Below are positions 44,954 through 53,875 of a stretch of DNA of 64,000 nucleotides, one piece after another. The notes under the pieces were generated by a model, which was not told the origin of the DNA, searched no databases, and was given only the letters and a program-made list of their open reading frames with translations. Origin of the DNA: LC029 sp036676475 (GTDB lineage: Bacteria; Bacillota; Bacilli; Aneurinibacillales; RAOX-1); NCBI GenBank assembly GCA_036676475.1, contig JAKFCU010000032.1, positions 62,001 to 126,000 on the forward strand, in the 5' to 3' direction. The translations under genes were made by a program, and so were the position numbers. The number at the start of each line of letters is the position of its first letter. Within the stretch, counting starts at the first letter, position 1.

Positions 44954-46495
44954 TTACCCAGACTTCTTAGGACGTATCTTCACCCACAGTTTCCCCATGA
45001 TTTCTTTGGCCATTACTTCTTTAAGTAACATGAGTAATCCAAAATAAAGAAAAACCGCTACAACCATTAAGAAAGGAACCTGAAAATAGCCTAAGCCTAG
45101 GAGAGAATCTTTCAAAAACCAAACTACCCCTCCCATGACAATCGAAGATAACGCTCCTTTTATGATAGAAGCAAAAAATTCATACGAATACAATGCTCCG
45201 ATTTGTTTTCGTAAATAGATCGTTTGAAAGGCTAAATTAAAAAAGGCGGCTAAAGAAAATGCTAGGGCAATCCCACCATGGTCCAATGAGGGGATAAAAA
45301 TCCATCCGCAAAAAACATATACTCCTAAACTAACCCCTCCAATGATGACAGGGGTTTTTGTGTTTTCAACAGCATAGAAGACCCGAGTCAGCATATCCCT
45401 TCCGGCCAATGCGATCATCCCAACACTGTAAAAGACGGTGGCCCAAGCTGTTAAGACAACCGCTTCTTCGGTAAACTCCGCACTGTGTGCATAAAACAGA
45501 CGAACAATTTCCTTGGATAACAGGATCAATCCCATAGTCGTTGGGAGAAGTAGATGATATTGATAAAGCAGCCCTTTTCTCATCACAGACTTCATTTGAT
45601 CCATCTGATTCTGCTTTACATACTCAGAGAGCAGCGGGAAGAGCGGTACCGCCAATGCCCCTGCAAAGATAGCAACGGGAAGCTGAACGATACTATTGGC
45701 GAGAATAAGCGAAGTCAGCTTTAAACCACCTAAACCCGAGACTAAGAATCGTTCTAATAAAATATAAAGCTGGGAAATCACCGTTCCTAAAAGAATAGGT
45801 ACAAATCGCTCCCCCATACCTTTTAAATAAGGGTCGTCACTCACAGAAAGATTCCAACGCACCGTGTAATGGCGAGTGCGGACAGGAAAAAATAAATAGA
45901 TAGCAAATACCGCAAACCCAATCAAGGTCCCCCAAGCCAATCCATAAATTCCCCATAACGGAACCAAGGTGTAGATAGAAACGATCACTAAGAGACTGTT
46001 GATTACCGTCCCAAGGGAAGGAGCAAAGAATTCATGATGGGCATTCAAAACGCTTGACAGTACCGCAATCAACCCGATAAATAGAGTGGCTGGCATCATG
46101 ATTTGCAGAAGCTGTACGGTTAATTCCTGTTGTTCCTGATCGAAACCATGAGCCAGTACCGACACAATTTCCTTTGACCATATTGTTCCTGCAACAGACA
46201 AGAGTGTAAACAGAATCAAACATACGGTCATCGTTTTTTGGAAGACCTCATTCCGTTTCTCTTCATTCTCTGTCCCCATTAAGCCCTGCATCGCAGGAAT
46301 GAACACCGCATTGATCGCACCAGGAATCACTAAAAATATAGTGAATGGCAAGGTAAACGCCATAAAATAAGCGTCAGTTTCTATCCCTGGACCAAATTCG
46401 TTGGTTATGAAAATATTCCTAAAAAAACCAAGAAGCCGTCCCACCATGGTTACGGCTACGAGAATAATCGTCGATTTAATAATTGACTTGGCCAT
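44954..46495 (-). CDS. murJ: MurJ/Wzx-type lipid-linked oligosaccharide flippase
   Basis: 513-aa protein with about 14 membrane segments of the MurJ (MviN)/MOP superfamily. Family features are LGFFRNIFITNEFGPGIETDAYF near the N terminus, FIPAMQGLMGTENEEKR, NAHHEFFAPSLGTVINSLLV and GRDMLTRVFYAVENTKTP. It flips undecaprenyl-linked precursors, either lipid II or, given the surrounding glycosyltransferases, a wall-polysaccharide unit. ATG with TGGAGG at 6 nt. A TTAACC tandem repeat lies just upstream of the ribosome site. Confidence 0.88.
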   Translation of the reverse strand: MAKSIIKSTIILVAVTMVGRLLGFFRNIFITNEFGPGIETDAYFMAFTLPFTIFLVIPGAINAVFIPAMQGLMGTENEEKRNEVFQKTMTVCLILFTLLSVAGTIWSKEIVSVLAHGFDQEQQELTVQLLQIMMPATLFIGLIAVLSSVLNAHHEFFAPSLGTVINSLLVIVSIYTLVPLWGIYGLAWGTLIGFAVFAIYLFFPVRTRHYTVRWNLSVSDDPYLKGMGERFVPILLGTVISQLYILLERFLVSGLGGLKLTSLILANSIVQLPVAIFAGALAVPLFPLLSEYVKQNQMDQMKSVMRKGLLYQYHLLLPTTMGLILLSKEIVRLFYAHSAEFTEEAVVLTAWATVFYSVGMIALAGRDMLTRVFYAVENTKTPVIIGGVSLGVYVFCGWIFIPSLDHGGIALAFSLAAFFNLAFQTIYLRKQIGALYSYEFFASIIKGALSSIVMGGVVWFLKDSLLGLGYFQVPFLMVVAVFLYFGLLMLLKEVMAKEIMGKLWVKIRPKKSG

Positions 46496-46507
46496 ACATT
46501 GCCTCCA

Positions 46508-46534
46508 TTAACCTTAACCTTAACCTTATTAACC
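46508..46534. repeat. TTAACC hexamer tandem repeat in the murJ leader
   Basis: Three exact TTAACC units (46508-46525), then TTA and a fourth TTAACC. It sits 12 bp upstream of the murJ start codon, next to the ribosome site; a change in copy number would alter the leader. Confidence 0.7.
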
Positions 46535-46557
46535 ACTATCCATTTTAAATCATCCTC

Positions 46558-46587
46558 TTGATTTTTCATAGCTAATATGCGGTAATA
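46558..46587 (+). promoter_or_regulatory. Shared 30-bp promoter-like element, copy B
   Basis: TTGATTTTT, then ATATGCGGTAATA 8 nt later; the same 30-bp layout occurs at 49348 before another surface-polysaccharide gene. It lies 32 bp before the GT4 start at 46620. The -10 part is unlike TATAAT, so the sigma factor is unclear. Confidence 0.5.
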
Positions 46588-46619
46588 AAGAATGTATTTT
46601 CTTTGAAAGGACGTCCTAT

Positions 46620-47984
46620 ATGAAAGAAAAGCAAAAAGTACTACTTGTTTCATATATATTCCCTCCCATTGGAGGCGGGGGTGTCCCACGCCCGCTAAAA
46701 ATGGCCAAATATTTAGCCCAAATGGGTTGGGAAGTACATGTTCTAACCGTTGATGTCACTTACCATGCCACCAAAGATGATAGTTTATTAAATGAACTGC
46801 CGGCCAATGTTTTCATCCATCGGGCGAAGGAGTGGAATCCCGTCGCTCTGCTTCGCAGTGTGCCAACCTCGCCGGGCAATGGACAAACATCAGCATCCCC
46901 ATCCCCACATCCCCAGCCCTCTGGCATGAAAAAACTGATAAAAAGCCATTTGATCCCTTGGGCTAAGCGAGTTAAAAACGCGGCCATGATCCCTGATGAT
47001 ATGATTGGCTGGCTTCCTGATGCAGTGAAATTAGGGGAAAAGGTGATTCGTGAACAGCAAATTCCTATTATGTTTTCTACTTCTGGTCCCTATACATGCC
47101 ATTTGGTTGCAAGAAGCTTAAAAAGAAAAACCAAAGTCAAATGGATTGCTGATTTCCGTGACCCTTGGACCCAAAATATGCACCGCTCTGGTATTAAGCT
47201 CCGCGAGATATGGGAGGAAAAAATGGAGAAAAGTGTCATGGTTGAAGCAGATGCCATCACAACGGTAACCCAAAGATTTGCCGAAAACTTTTGTCAAAAG
47301 TATTCATCCAGCATCCGACAGATGGAAGTCATCTATAATGGATTCGACCCTCATGATTACCAACATATTGAAGTCCAAGATCATGATGGTAAATTTACGC
47401 TTATCTATACGGGCATCTTTTATAAAGAAAGAAATCCTCGTCTCTTTCTAGAGGCTGTGGCGGAGCTTATTCAAGAAAAGAAAATTAACCGAGAGGATCT
47501 TTTGCTTCAGTTTGCCGGAGTATTTGATTATCCTGGCTATACCGATAATATCGACTGTGTAAAAAGGGTTCAACTGGAGGACCTCGTAGACATTATGGGC
47601 AACCTTCCCCATAAGAAGGCTCTATCCGCTATGAAAAGCGCAAATGTATTACTGTTAATCGGAGATACGGCCCCTGGCTCGGAAGCTTACATCCCAGGGA
47701 AGCTATATGAGTATATGGCTATTGGGCATCCCATTCTTGCCCTTTCATTTGAAGGAGAGTCTACCGGCATTATTCGCCGATTTAAACTCGGTGAGGTGGT
47801 TGATCCTTTGGATAAACAAACGATTAAGAAAGCTTTTCTTACTCTCTATGAAAATTGGCAGCAACATAGAAATCAGCCGGTCCATCATACCGGAAGACCT
47901 GCTCAAGATGAGGAGCTCATGATGTATAATCGTGAGTTTCAAGCTCAGCAGTTGAACAAGCTGATGTCTAAACTGCTTGATTAA
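46620..47984 (+). CDS. GT4-type glycosyltransferase
   Basis: 454-aa GT-B glycosyltransferase. N-terminal SYIFPPIGGGGVPRPLKMAKYL is the acceptor-domain glycine loop, and DFRDPWTQNMHR and NGFDPHDY follow. The C-terminal donor domain shows YTGIFYKERNPRLF and GKLYEYMAIGHPILAL in place of the usual EX7E motif. Residues 75-105 form a Ser/Pro-rich loop not usual for the family. ATG preceded by AAAGGA. Probably builds the repeat unit of the surface polysaccharide. Divergent from murJ. Confidence 0.85.
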   Translation: MKEKQKVLLVSYIFPPIGGGGVPRPLKMAKYLAQMGWEVHVLTVDVTYHATKDDSLLNELPANVFIHRAKEWNPVALLRSVPTSPGNGQTSASPSPHPQPSGMKKLIKSHLIPWAKRVKNAAMIPDDMIGWLPDAVKLGEKVIREQQIPIMFSTSGPYTCHLVARSLKRKTKVKWIADFRDPWTQNMHRSGIKLREIWEEKMEKSVMVEADAITTVTQRFAENFCQKYSSSIRQMEVIYNGFDPHDYQHIEVQDHDGKFTLIYTGIFYKERNPRLFLEAVAELIQEKKINREDLLLQFAGVFDYPGYTDNIDCVKRVQLEDLVDIMGNLPHKKALSAMKSANVLLLIGDTAPGSEAYIPGKLYEYMAIGHPILALSFEGESTGIIRRFKLGEVVDPLDKQTIKKAFLTLYENWQQHRNQPVHHTGRPAQDEELMMYNREFQAQQLNKLMSKLLD

Positions 47985-48016
47985 CCCAAGTGATATGTTG
48001 GAGGCTTAGAGAAAAT

Positions 48017-48061
48017 AAAATCCCCCATCCCTTTTCAGTTCAAAGGAGTGGGGGATTTTTT
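48017..48061. terminator. Bidirectional terminator between convergent glycosyltransferase genes
   Basis: AAAATCCCCCA pairs with TGGGGGATTTT, T-run on the plus side and A-run on the other. Confidence 0.88.
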
Positions 48062-49196
48062 ATTTAGTCTCACCTTGACGAATCAACTGCTCATATAACT
48101 GCTCTGTTCTCTTCACCATTTGTTGAAGCGTAAATTGTTCACAAACTGTATGATAGGCATTTGCCGTAATTTGATCTTTTAATTCATCATTATTTATAAG
48201 CTGTATAATCGCTTCTGCAATTTGCCCAGGATGATGAGTTTCTACCGCTAACCCATTGTGCTTGTCTTTCAAAAATTCTGCAAGACCGCCTACAAGGGTG
48301 GAGATGACCGGCTTTCGTAAGGCCATTGCCTGTAAAACGGAAAGAGGAAGTCCTTCAGAATAAGAAGAGCTCACATAAGCGTTCATAGCAGTCAAACACC
48401 TGGCCACATCTCGCCGATAGCCTAAAAAATGGACCCGATGCACCAATTTCTTCTCCTCCGCTAATCTTTGCAGGACTTCTCGTTCTGGTCCATCTCCTAC
48501 AGCAAGCCAATGTACTTTGGGATAGCTAGCAGACAACAAAACGAGAGCCTCTATAAGATCTGGAAGTCCCTTAACAGGTACAAAACGGGAAACATTTCCG
48601 ACTAAAAACACATCATGGGGCAAGCCAAGATCTTTCCGAACATCCTCCATGGTTTCGTCCACTTGAAGCTTCTCAATGGAAATCCCATTATACACTCGAG
48701 TGACTCTCTCTGGAGCGACCCCTTCACTCACAAGAATTTTCTTGATCGTATCCGATACAACGATAAAGTGATGACTATATTTTCGCGTCCAAAACTCCAA
48801 CCGTGATGCAAGGAAATAGGACAACCGATTAGGATAATCAAACCTTAAGTTACTATGCACCGTTGTAACTAAAGGGATATGCGGGAAGAAGCGAGCAGCC
48901 AAGCGGCAGGCAAAATTGGCTTTCACCCCATGCGAATGGATAATATCCGGTTTTTCTTCTTGAAAGGTTCTTTTTAGACTATGTACTAGCCGAGGATCGA
49001 AGCGATGATATTGATCAAGTACCATAACGCGTATATTCCTGTCCCGAAGCTCTTTAGCAAATGCGGAATTATAGAAGCAGATGACCGTCACTTCAAATTG
49101 GCTTTTGTCCATCAGCTGGGATAGATCAAGTATATGATATTCTGCTCCGCCTAACTCTCCTCCACCAATAACATGGATGATTTTCCTTTTGGACAT
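48060..49196 (-). CDS. GT4-type glycosyltransferase (EpsF/EpsD-like)
   Basis: 378-aa GT4 enzyme. HVIGGGELGGAEYHILDL is the acceptor-side glycine loop, with DIIHSHGVKANFACRLAA and VYNGISIEKL in the middle. The donor side has VGNVSRFVPVKGLPDLIEA and the EX7E region SYSEGLPLSVLQAMA. It transfers a sugar from a nucleotide donor in the assembly of a surface polymer. It diverges from the O-antigen-ligase-like gene at 49457. Confidence 0.87.
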   Translation of the reverse strand: MSKRKIIHVIGGGELGGAEYHILDLSQLMDKSQFEVTVICFYNSAFAKELRDRNIRVMVLDQYHRFDPRLVHSLKRTFQEEKPDIIHSHGVKANFACRLAARFFPHIPLVTTVHSNLRFDYPNRLSYFLASRLEFWTRKYSHHFIVVSDTIKKILVSEGVAPERVTRVYNGISIEKLQVDETMEDVRKDLGLPHDVFLVGNVSRFVPVKGLPDLIEALVLLSASYPKVHWLAVGDGPEREVLQRLAEEKKLVHRVHFLGYRRDVARCLTAMNAYVSSSYSEGLPLSVLQAMALRKPVISTLVGGLAEFLKDKHNGLAVETHHPGQIAEAIIQLINNDELKDQITANAYHTVCEQFTLQQMVKRTEQLYEQLIRQGETK

Positions 49197-49347
49197 ACTT
49201 CTACCACTTCCTTAGGTCCCCGAAGCTATCTATAAATCTAATAAATTATATCGTACTCACCAGGCATGATCAATGTATTTACTTGATTTTTATTATACCA
49301 TCCATCCCCCCTCCTCCTCAATGAAAGGAGGTAGAGGAGGAAACGGC

Positions 49348-49377
49348 TTGATTTTTGCACGCTCATATGCGGTAATA
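49348..49377 (+). promoter_or_regulatory. Shared 30-bp promoter-like element, copy A
   Basis: TTGATTTTT, then GCT-C-ATATGCGGTAATA; equal in length and spacing to the element at 46558, with differences only in the middle. It precedes the gene at 49457 by 80 bp. Confidence 0.5.
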
Positions 49378-49390
49378 GTATAGGTAGTCA

Positions 49391-49425
49391 GTTATTCCCC
49401 TCTTAATATCAAGAGGGGGAATAAC
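49391..49425. other. Leader hairpin before the Wzy-like gene
   Basis: GTTATTCCCCTCTT pairs with AAGAGGGGGAATAAC around ATATC, with one extra G. It lies between the promoter-like element and the ribosome site (AGGAGG near 49441). No T-run follows, so an RNA-stability or attenuation role is more likely than a plain terminator. Confidence 0.55.
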
Positions 49426-49456
49426 AAAGCATTTCATTTAGGAGGTTTCGTCTCTA

Positions 49457-50701
49457 ATGTTCATGAAGGAACAAAGCATACTGTACAACCGATTTACTTG
49501 GCTTTATTTCCTTTTATTTTTCCCTATTATTGATTATATCCTGAGAAATATCATTCCTATTCCCGTTGTATCCTCACTTTGGGATGAAGGACTGCTTCTA
49601 CTTCTTGTCGGGATCTCTCTAGTAAAGTTACTAGGAGCCAAGCGGACATTACCTTCCATGAAGACACCGCTGGTCTCCTTCCTCGTTCTGGGCATAGGGT
49701 TTCTCGTCCTGGATATGAAATACTTTTGGGTCAATGTTGAAGGCTTTCGAGCGATTTATCAGTATATGGCCGCTTTTCTCATTGGTTTCTATTTCTTTGA
49801 TTCTCAAAAAGAAGCACAAAAAACCATTCGGATCTTACTCATTGTAGCTGCAATCGTCGGAGCTTATGGACTTCTCCAAGTGGTCATGAAAGTGCCAACC
49901 CCTGAAGCATGGGCGGATACCAGCGAGAACATCACTACTCGGGCCTTCTCGATTGTGCAAAGCCCGAATATTCTAGGAAGCTTTATGGCTCTGATGAGCC
50001 CCATTGCTTTTGGCTTTGCATTCGCAGAACAGGGAAAGAAACGTTGGTTCTGGGTTTTTCTTGGTTTTCTCATGCTAGGCACCCTTATGTTCACCTACTC
50101 TAGAGGGGCATGGTTAGCCTTAGCCGGAGCAGTTGGATTAATTAGTGTATTTCTCAATCGCAAGCTGCTGATCACGCTTCTTATCGTTGCGGTCTTAACT
50201 GCCGCTTTTGTCCCACCGGTTACCTCACGGATTAACCATTTATTCAGTGACGAGTATCTCGAAAAGAGTTCCAAAGATGGACGGATTGCTCGTTGGTTAG
50301 GCGCTTATGACGTGATGAGGGTCCAACCCTTTTACGGTGTTGGGCTTGGGCATTACGGAGGAGCCGTGGGTGAACGAAACTTTGACACCATTTATGTGGA
50401 CAGCTACTATTTTAAAACCCTCGCCGAAATGGGAATTGTCGGTTTAGGTGCTTTCCTTTGGCTGATGGGGACAATCGTCAGAAACGGCTATCAAATATGG
50501 AAAACGCAGCGAAGGCGAAGGATGTTTTATATGTATGCCGGCTTGCTTACTGGCATTTTGGCCATTGTTCTGCACAATGCGGTGGAAAATATATTTGAAG
50601 TCCCTTTTATGAACACGTATTTTTGGCTCGTGGTTGGGTTGGCTCTTTCCTTCCCGTATTTGGAACAGGACGAGTCATTAGGAGGTGCAGCTAAAAAATG
50701 A
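49457..50701 (+). CDS. O-antigen ligase/Wzy-type membrane protein
   Basis: 414-aa protein with about 11 membrane segments of the WaaL/Wzy/O-antigen-ligase family. A large extracytoplasmic loop contains GVGLGHYGG and HNAVENIFEVPFMNTYFW, typical positions for the sugar-binding Arg/His. FTYSRGAWLALAGAVG is the classic signature. It would polymerise lipid-linked repeat units or transfer the polymer outside the cell. It overlaps the next gene by 4 bp (ATGA), so the two are translationally coupled. Confidence 0.88.
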   Translation: MFMKEQSILYNRFTWLYFLLFFPIIDYILRNIIPIPVVSSLWDEGLLLLLVGISLVKLLGAKRTLPSMKTPLVSFLVLGIGFLVLDMKYFWVNVEGFRAIYQYMAAFLIGFYFFDSQKEAQKTIRILLIVAAIVGAYGLLQVVMKVPTPEAWADTSENITTRAFSIVQSPNILGSFMALMSPIAFGFAFAEQGKKRWFWVFLGFLMLGTLMFTYSRGAWLALAGAVGLISVFLNRKLLITLLIVAVLTAAFVPPVTSRINHLFSDEYLEKSSKDGRIARWLGAYDVMRVQPFYGVGLGHYGGAVGERNFDTIYVDSYYFKTLAEMGIVGLGAFLWLMGTIVRNGYQIWKTQRRRRMFYMYAGLLTGILAIVLHNAVENIFEVPFMNTYFWLVVGLALSFPYLEQDESLGGAAKK

Positions 50702-52275
50702 AAACCATCATGCTGATTCCTTATTGCATTTATTTATATTTTTTTAGCCACCTGCTGGTCATTCCTGCTTTGGCGGAATACTCCTTTTATGGATTGCTCG
50801 TTGTTCCGTTTATGCTATTCCTGTTTTGGCTCATACCTGCCGAGGACCGAAAGCAGGCTATTGTCTATACGCTATTATTCCTGCTCCTGGATCAAGCAAT
50901 GGTCAATGCCTTTAACAAGATGGATCTTCTGCCTTTTGTCTTATCCGTTGTCTTTATTGGCTTATTCCTGTTTCCAATAACATGGAAATTTGCTCGTATC
51001 GGGCTTAAAGCCTTTGTTGTCGGTTTAACTACAGCCTTAATACTGAATATTGCTTTACCGAATAACCTTGTACAAGTTCTCCCTTATTTTTATAAAATCT
51101 GGAACTCTAAAGAATTATATATCGGAGAATTGTCAACCTTTTTTCCCGTTATCGTTGAAGATATTGATCAAGACGGTGCAGATGAATTAGTGACGATCGG
51201 CAATAGGGACTATTTAGAGAAGTTAATGGAAACCGGAACTCGCCCGAAGCCAACTTATACTATTACGCCCGAACCACTTTCTATATACGTATGGAAATGG
51301 CGTAATGGGGAGCTTACTCGAATTCCTTCTGAACAATTAGATGTAAAGAAAATAAAAGCTGTTCTTCCTATGGAGTATATCGGGTTCCCTTACTATGTCT
51401 TAAATGAAAAGCTGGAGCTAGTGCCTCAAATTCAGCGTCAAGTTCTAACCGAGAGCATGACTCAATACGGGACAGCGCCCTATCGAGCTTTACTATTAAA
51501 TGTGGACAATATTGAGCAACAATTGGAAATGACAGGTGGTTACTATGACTATCAAGATCAAGTGGGAACGAAGTTTTCAAAAGTGGCGTTAAAGCAAGGG
51601 TTACTAACAGGTACTTATGAACAAATTCCGTTTGAAATGGCTTCTGATGCGACAAAAATTGTCGGTTCCTTGACATTAGGTAATGGGGAAGAAGGGTTGC
51701 TTGTCCTTGGACGGGATCTCCATATCCTGCAATGGGTTAACGGTAAAATGAAAATCACCCATGAGCTGACAAGAAATATGCAAAAGGGACTAGCCCTCAG
51801 TCAATTTCAAGTCATCGACCTGAATCATGATGGAGCGGACGAATTAATGATTAAGCATCCCTACTCCACCATCCTGCAGCCACAAGAAAACGGAGAGTGG
51901 AAGGTCCTCTGGAGTACTGAAGAGAAGAGCTTCCGATTCGAAGATTTCCGCCTGCTAGAGAAAGGTCATGAATTCGTTGGTGCTAGTAAAAGTGCGGTGC
52001 GGGCTAAGGATACAGCTTATCTTACGGGCTTCAGGCTTACAGAACAAGGAATTGAACAAACATGGAAAATCTTCTTGTCGATGAACGATGCAATCTTTGC
52101 AGATCTTGATGGAGACGGCGAACAAGAGTTAGTCACTACCATTCAGGGTCGACATATCATTTATGTGCTTGGGAAGCATTCCATTCCCGTCCATTCGATC
52201 TTAATCGGCTCCACTTTTTTGCTTGTTCTCTACCTTGCGGGAAGGAGGCTTCGACATGCCAAAACATCTGCATAG
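50698..52275 (+). CDS. Membrane protein with FG-GAP/VCBS-like calcium motifs
   Basis: 525-aa protein. Four to five N-terminal membrane segments (residues 1-125) precede a large extracytoplasmic beta-rich domain. Three Asp-rich loops of the FG-GAP/VCBS type are visible: DIDQDGADELV, DLNHDGADELM and DLDGDGEQELV. A final membrane segment lies near the C terminus. Such loops bind Ca2+ within beta-propeller blades. Coupling to the Wzy-like gene (4-bp overlap) and to the lipoprotein gene (20-bp overlap) makes a three-gene operon. A role in polymer handling outside the cell is inferred. Confidence 0.7.
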   Translation: MKTIMLIPYCIYLYFFSHLLVIPALAEYSFYGLLVVPFMLFLFWLIPAEDRKQAIVYTLLFLLLDQAMVNAFNKMDLLPFVLSVVFIGLFLFPITWKFARIGLKAFVVGLTTALILNIALPNNLVQVLPYFYKIWNSKELYIGELSTFFPVIVEDIDQDGADELVTIGNRDYLEKLMETGTRPKPTYTITPEPLSIYVWKWRNGELTRIPSEQLDVKKIKAVLPMEYIGFPYYVLNEKLELVPQIQRQVLTESMTQYGTAPYRALLLNVDNIEQQLEMTGGYYDYQDQVGTKFSKVALKQGLLTGTYEQIPFEMASDATKIVGSLTLGNGEEGLLVLGRDLHILQWVNGKMKITHELTRNMQKGLALSQFQVIDLNHDGADELMIKHPYSTILQPQENGEWKVLWSTEEKSFRFEDFRLLEKGHEFVGASKSAVRAKDTAYLTGFRLTEQGIEQTWKIFLSMNDAIFADLDGDGEQELVTTIQGRHIIYVLGKHSIPVHSILIGSTFLLVLYLAGRRLRHAKTSA

Positions 52276-53131
52276 CTTAAGTTTAATATCCCTTTGCCTG
52301 ATTCTTATCCTTGGCGGCTGTACCATACCTTCCAGTAAGAGTACCTTTTCCGTTGTAGAACAACAGAAGCAAGAGAAGGTCCCGATCGATGCCACTAATA
52401 TTCTGAAGCAAGCGGTTGAAGCCACCACAAATGCGAAAGAAATAGATCAGAAATTCTGGTTTCAAGGATATATTAAAAACGGGATAGGAGAACGAAAAAC
52501 AACCAGCATGTTTGATGGTGTGGCGATCCGTCCTAAGGAAGCCTATATCGTGAATGGCAGAATGGCAGGGATTCCTTTCAATTATTATCGTTGGGAAGAC
52601 CATTATTACATCAAGAAGGGTAACATGTGGTTTAAAGCTTCAAAGGAGGATACACTTCCCTACGACCCTTTCGCTGGGTTCTTAGATTGGCTTCCCCTCA
52701 TGAAGAAGGCGAATCAACTTCCGGATCAAGAAGTTTTAAGTCAGCTTTGTGAGGTCATTCAAGTCGAAACCAACGGATGGGACTGGGTTACCCAATCTTC
52801 CTCCCCCTTATTTGCTGACTTAAAGAACAAGCTGGATGAAAAAACGCTTCAGCATGTTCTTAAGAATACCGTGGTGAAATCAACCCTTTGGATTGGTAAA
52901 CAGGATCACTACATTTATCAATACAGCACTTGGTTGGTCATGCCGCTCCCTGGAGCTGGATACGTGGATCAAGAAACCTTTTTCCGTTTCTATAAATACG
53001 GAGATCCTGGCATTGAAAAGGAAATACAGTCCCCTGAAAAACTAGAGAAATGGGTTCGGGAAGCGGAAGAACTCATCAAATCAGGTGACTACGAAGAACT
53101 GCCGCAAGATAACCCCCAGCAGGAAGAGTAG
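52256..53131 (+). CDS. Lipoprotein of the Wzy-like operon
   Basis: 291-aa secreted lipoprotein. The signal peptide ends in the lipobox LILGGC. The mature part recalls LolA/LppX-like lipid-interacting folds in plan (TTNAKEIDQKFWFQGYIKNG, FDGVAIRPKEAYIVNGRMAG, WYKASK-type WFKASKED), but the match is only general. The start at ATG 52256 follows AAGGAGG (7 nt) and lies within the end of the previous gene. A terminator follows at 53149. Confidence 0.75.
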   Translation: MPKHLHSLSLISLCLILILGGCTIPSSKSTFSVVEQQKQEKVPIDATNILKQAVEATTNAKEIDQKFWFQGYIKNGIGERKTTSMFDGVAIRPKEAYIVNGRMAGIPFNYYRWEDHYYIKKGNMWFKASKEDTLPYDPFAGFLDWLPLMKKANQLPDQEVLSQLCEVIQVETNGWDWVTQSSSPLFADLKNKLDEKTLQHVLKNTVVKSTLWIGKQDHYIYQYSTWLVMPLPGAGYVDQETFFRFYKYGDPGIEKEIQSPEKLEKWVREAEELIKSGDYEELPQDNPQQEE

Positions 53132-53148
53132 ATAGATCACAGTAGAAG

Positions 53149-53175
53149 CCCACCTTTGAATGGTGGGTTTTTTCT
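53149..53175 (+). terminator. Terminator of the Wzy-like operon
   Basis: CCCACC pairs with GGTGGG around a 7-nt loop, followed by TTTTTTC. Confidence 0.85.
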
Positions 53176-53251
53176 TTATATAGCGGCTGTTGAAAAGTTA
53201 ACCGAAAACTAGGACATAATAAATTCATCCTGAAAGGTGAGGCAAGAGATT

Positions 53252-53473
53252 ATGCCCAAGCTAAACTTTATTGTATATTGTTCTCTATTTTCTCTTCTTA
53301 TGGGGTGCGGAACCTATGAGGAACCCATTCAACCGAGCAGATATCAAATCGAAAACATTGACCGGAATTCAGGAGATAGCCAAGATTCGCGTTTTCCTGT
53401 GGATCCTTCCGTCAGATTTGATGATGAGAGTATCAATCCCGACATTCCCCAGAAGAATCCACCTTCGAATTAG
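53252..53473 (+). CDS. Small lipoprotein, 73 aa
   Basis: Signal peptide with lipobox LLMGC at about residue 18, then a short acidic, Asn/Asp/Pro-rich tail without fold signatures (IENIDRNSGDSQDSRFPVD). The ATG 53252 is preceded by GGTGAGG. Function unknown; possibly an envelope accessory. Confidence 0.6.
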   Translation: MPKLNFIVYCSLFSLLMGCGTYEEPIQPSRYQIENIDRNSGDSQDSRFPVDPSVRFDDESINPDIPQKNPPSN

Positions 53474-53875
53474 ATCCTACTGGGTTTAGGGAGATAGAAG
53501 GAATTTCGAGTCTGTTAATAAATGAACAACGTAAACCAAGAGGCCGATCAAGTCTTTCTTTTTTAAAAAGAAAAATTCCCATTACAGCTGGAAATTTCAG
53601 AAGTAGCGGTAATTTAAAGGGAATAACTCCCACTACAGCCTCCTTCTAGCGAAAAAAACCGCTTAAAAACTAATGTAATGGGAATTTATACGCTTATTAA
53701 GTTTCATTTAACCCCAGAAACCTTATTAGTGGGAATATTTCCACTTAATTAACCTAACCCTAAGAATTCTATATGGCAGTTAATTTTCTTTAGAAATCTT
53801 CCGGTCGCTCCAAACGGCTTGAAATCTAAGATACCCAAGAAGCAACCTCCCTTGGGCATCTATATGATTACCTTT
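53474..53875. repeat. Intergenic region rich in inverted repeats
   Basis: No gene seen. AAATTCCCATTACA (53573-53586) is the exact inverse of TGTAATGGGAATTT (53674-53687). Between them GGGAATAACTCCC and GTAGCGG/CCGCT can also pair. Further right TTAGTGGGAATATTTCCACT forms another hairpin near 53725. Related CCCATTACAGC and CCCACTACAGC blocks suggest a decayed palindromic element. At 53830-53860 GATACCCAAG pairs with CTTGGGCATC, a probable terminator for the next minus-strand gene. Confidence 0.6.

Noticed and set aside
46508..46534. TTAACC repeats as a PhoP box
   Set aside because: The period is 6 bp, not 11 bp, and there is no -10 at the expected distance.
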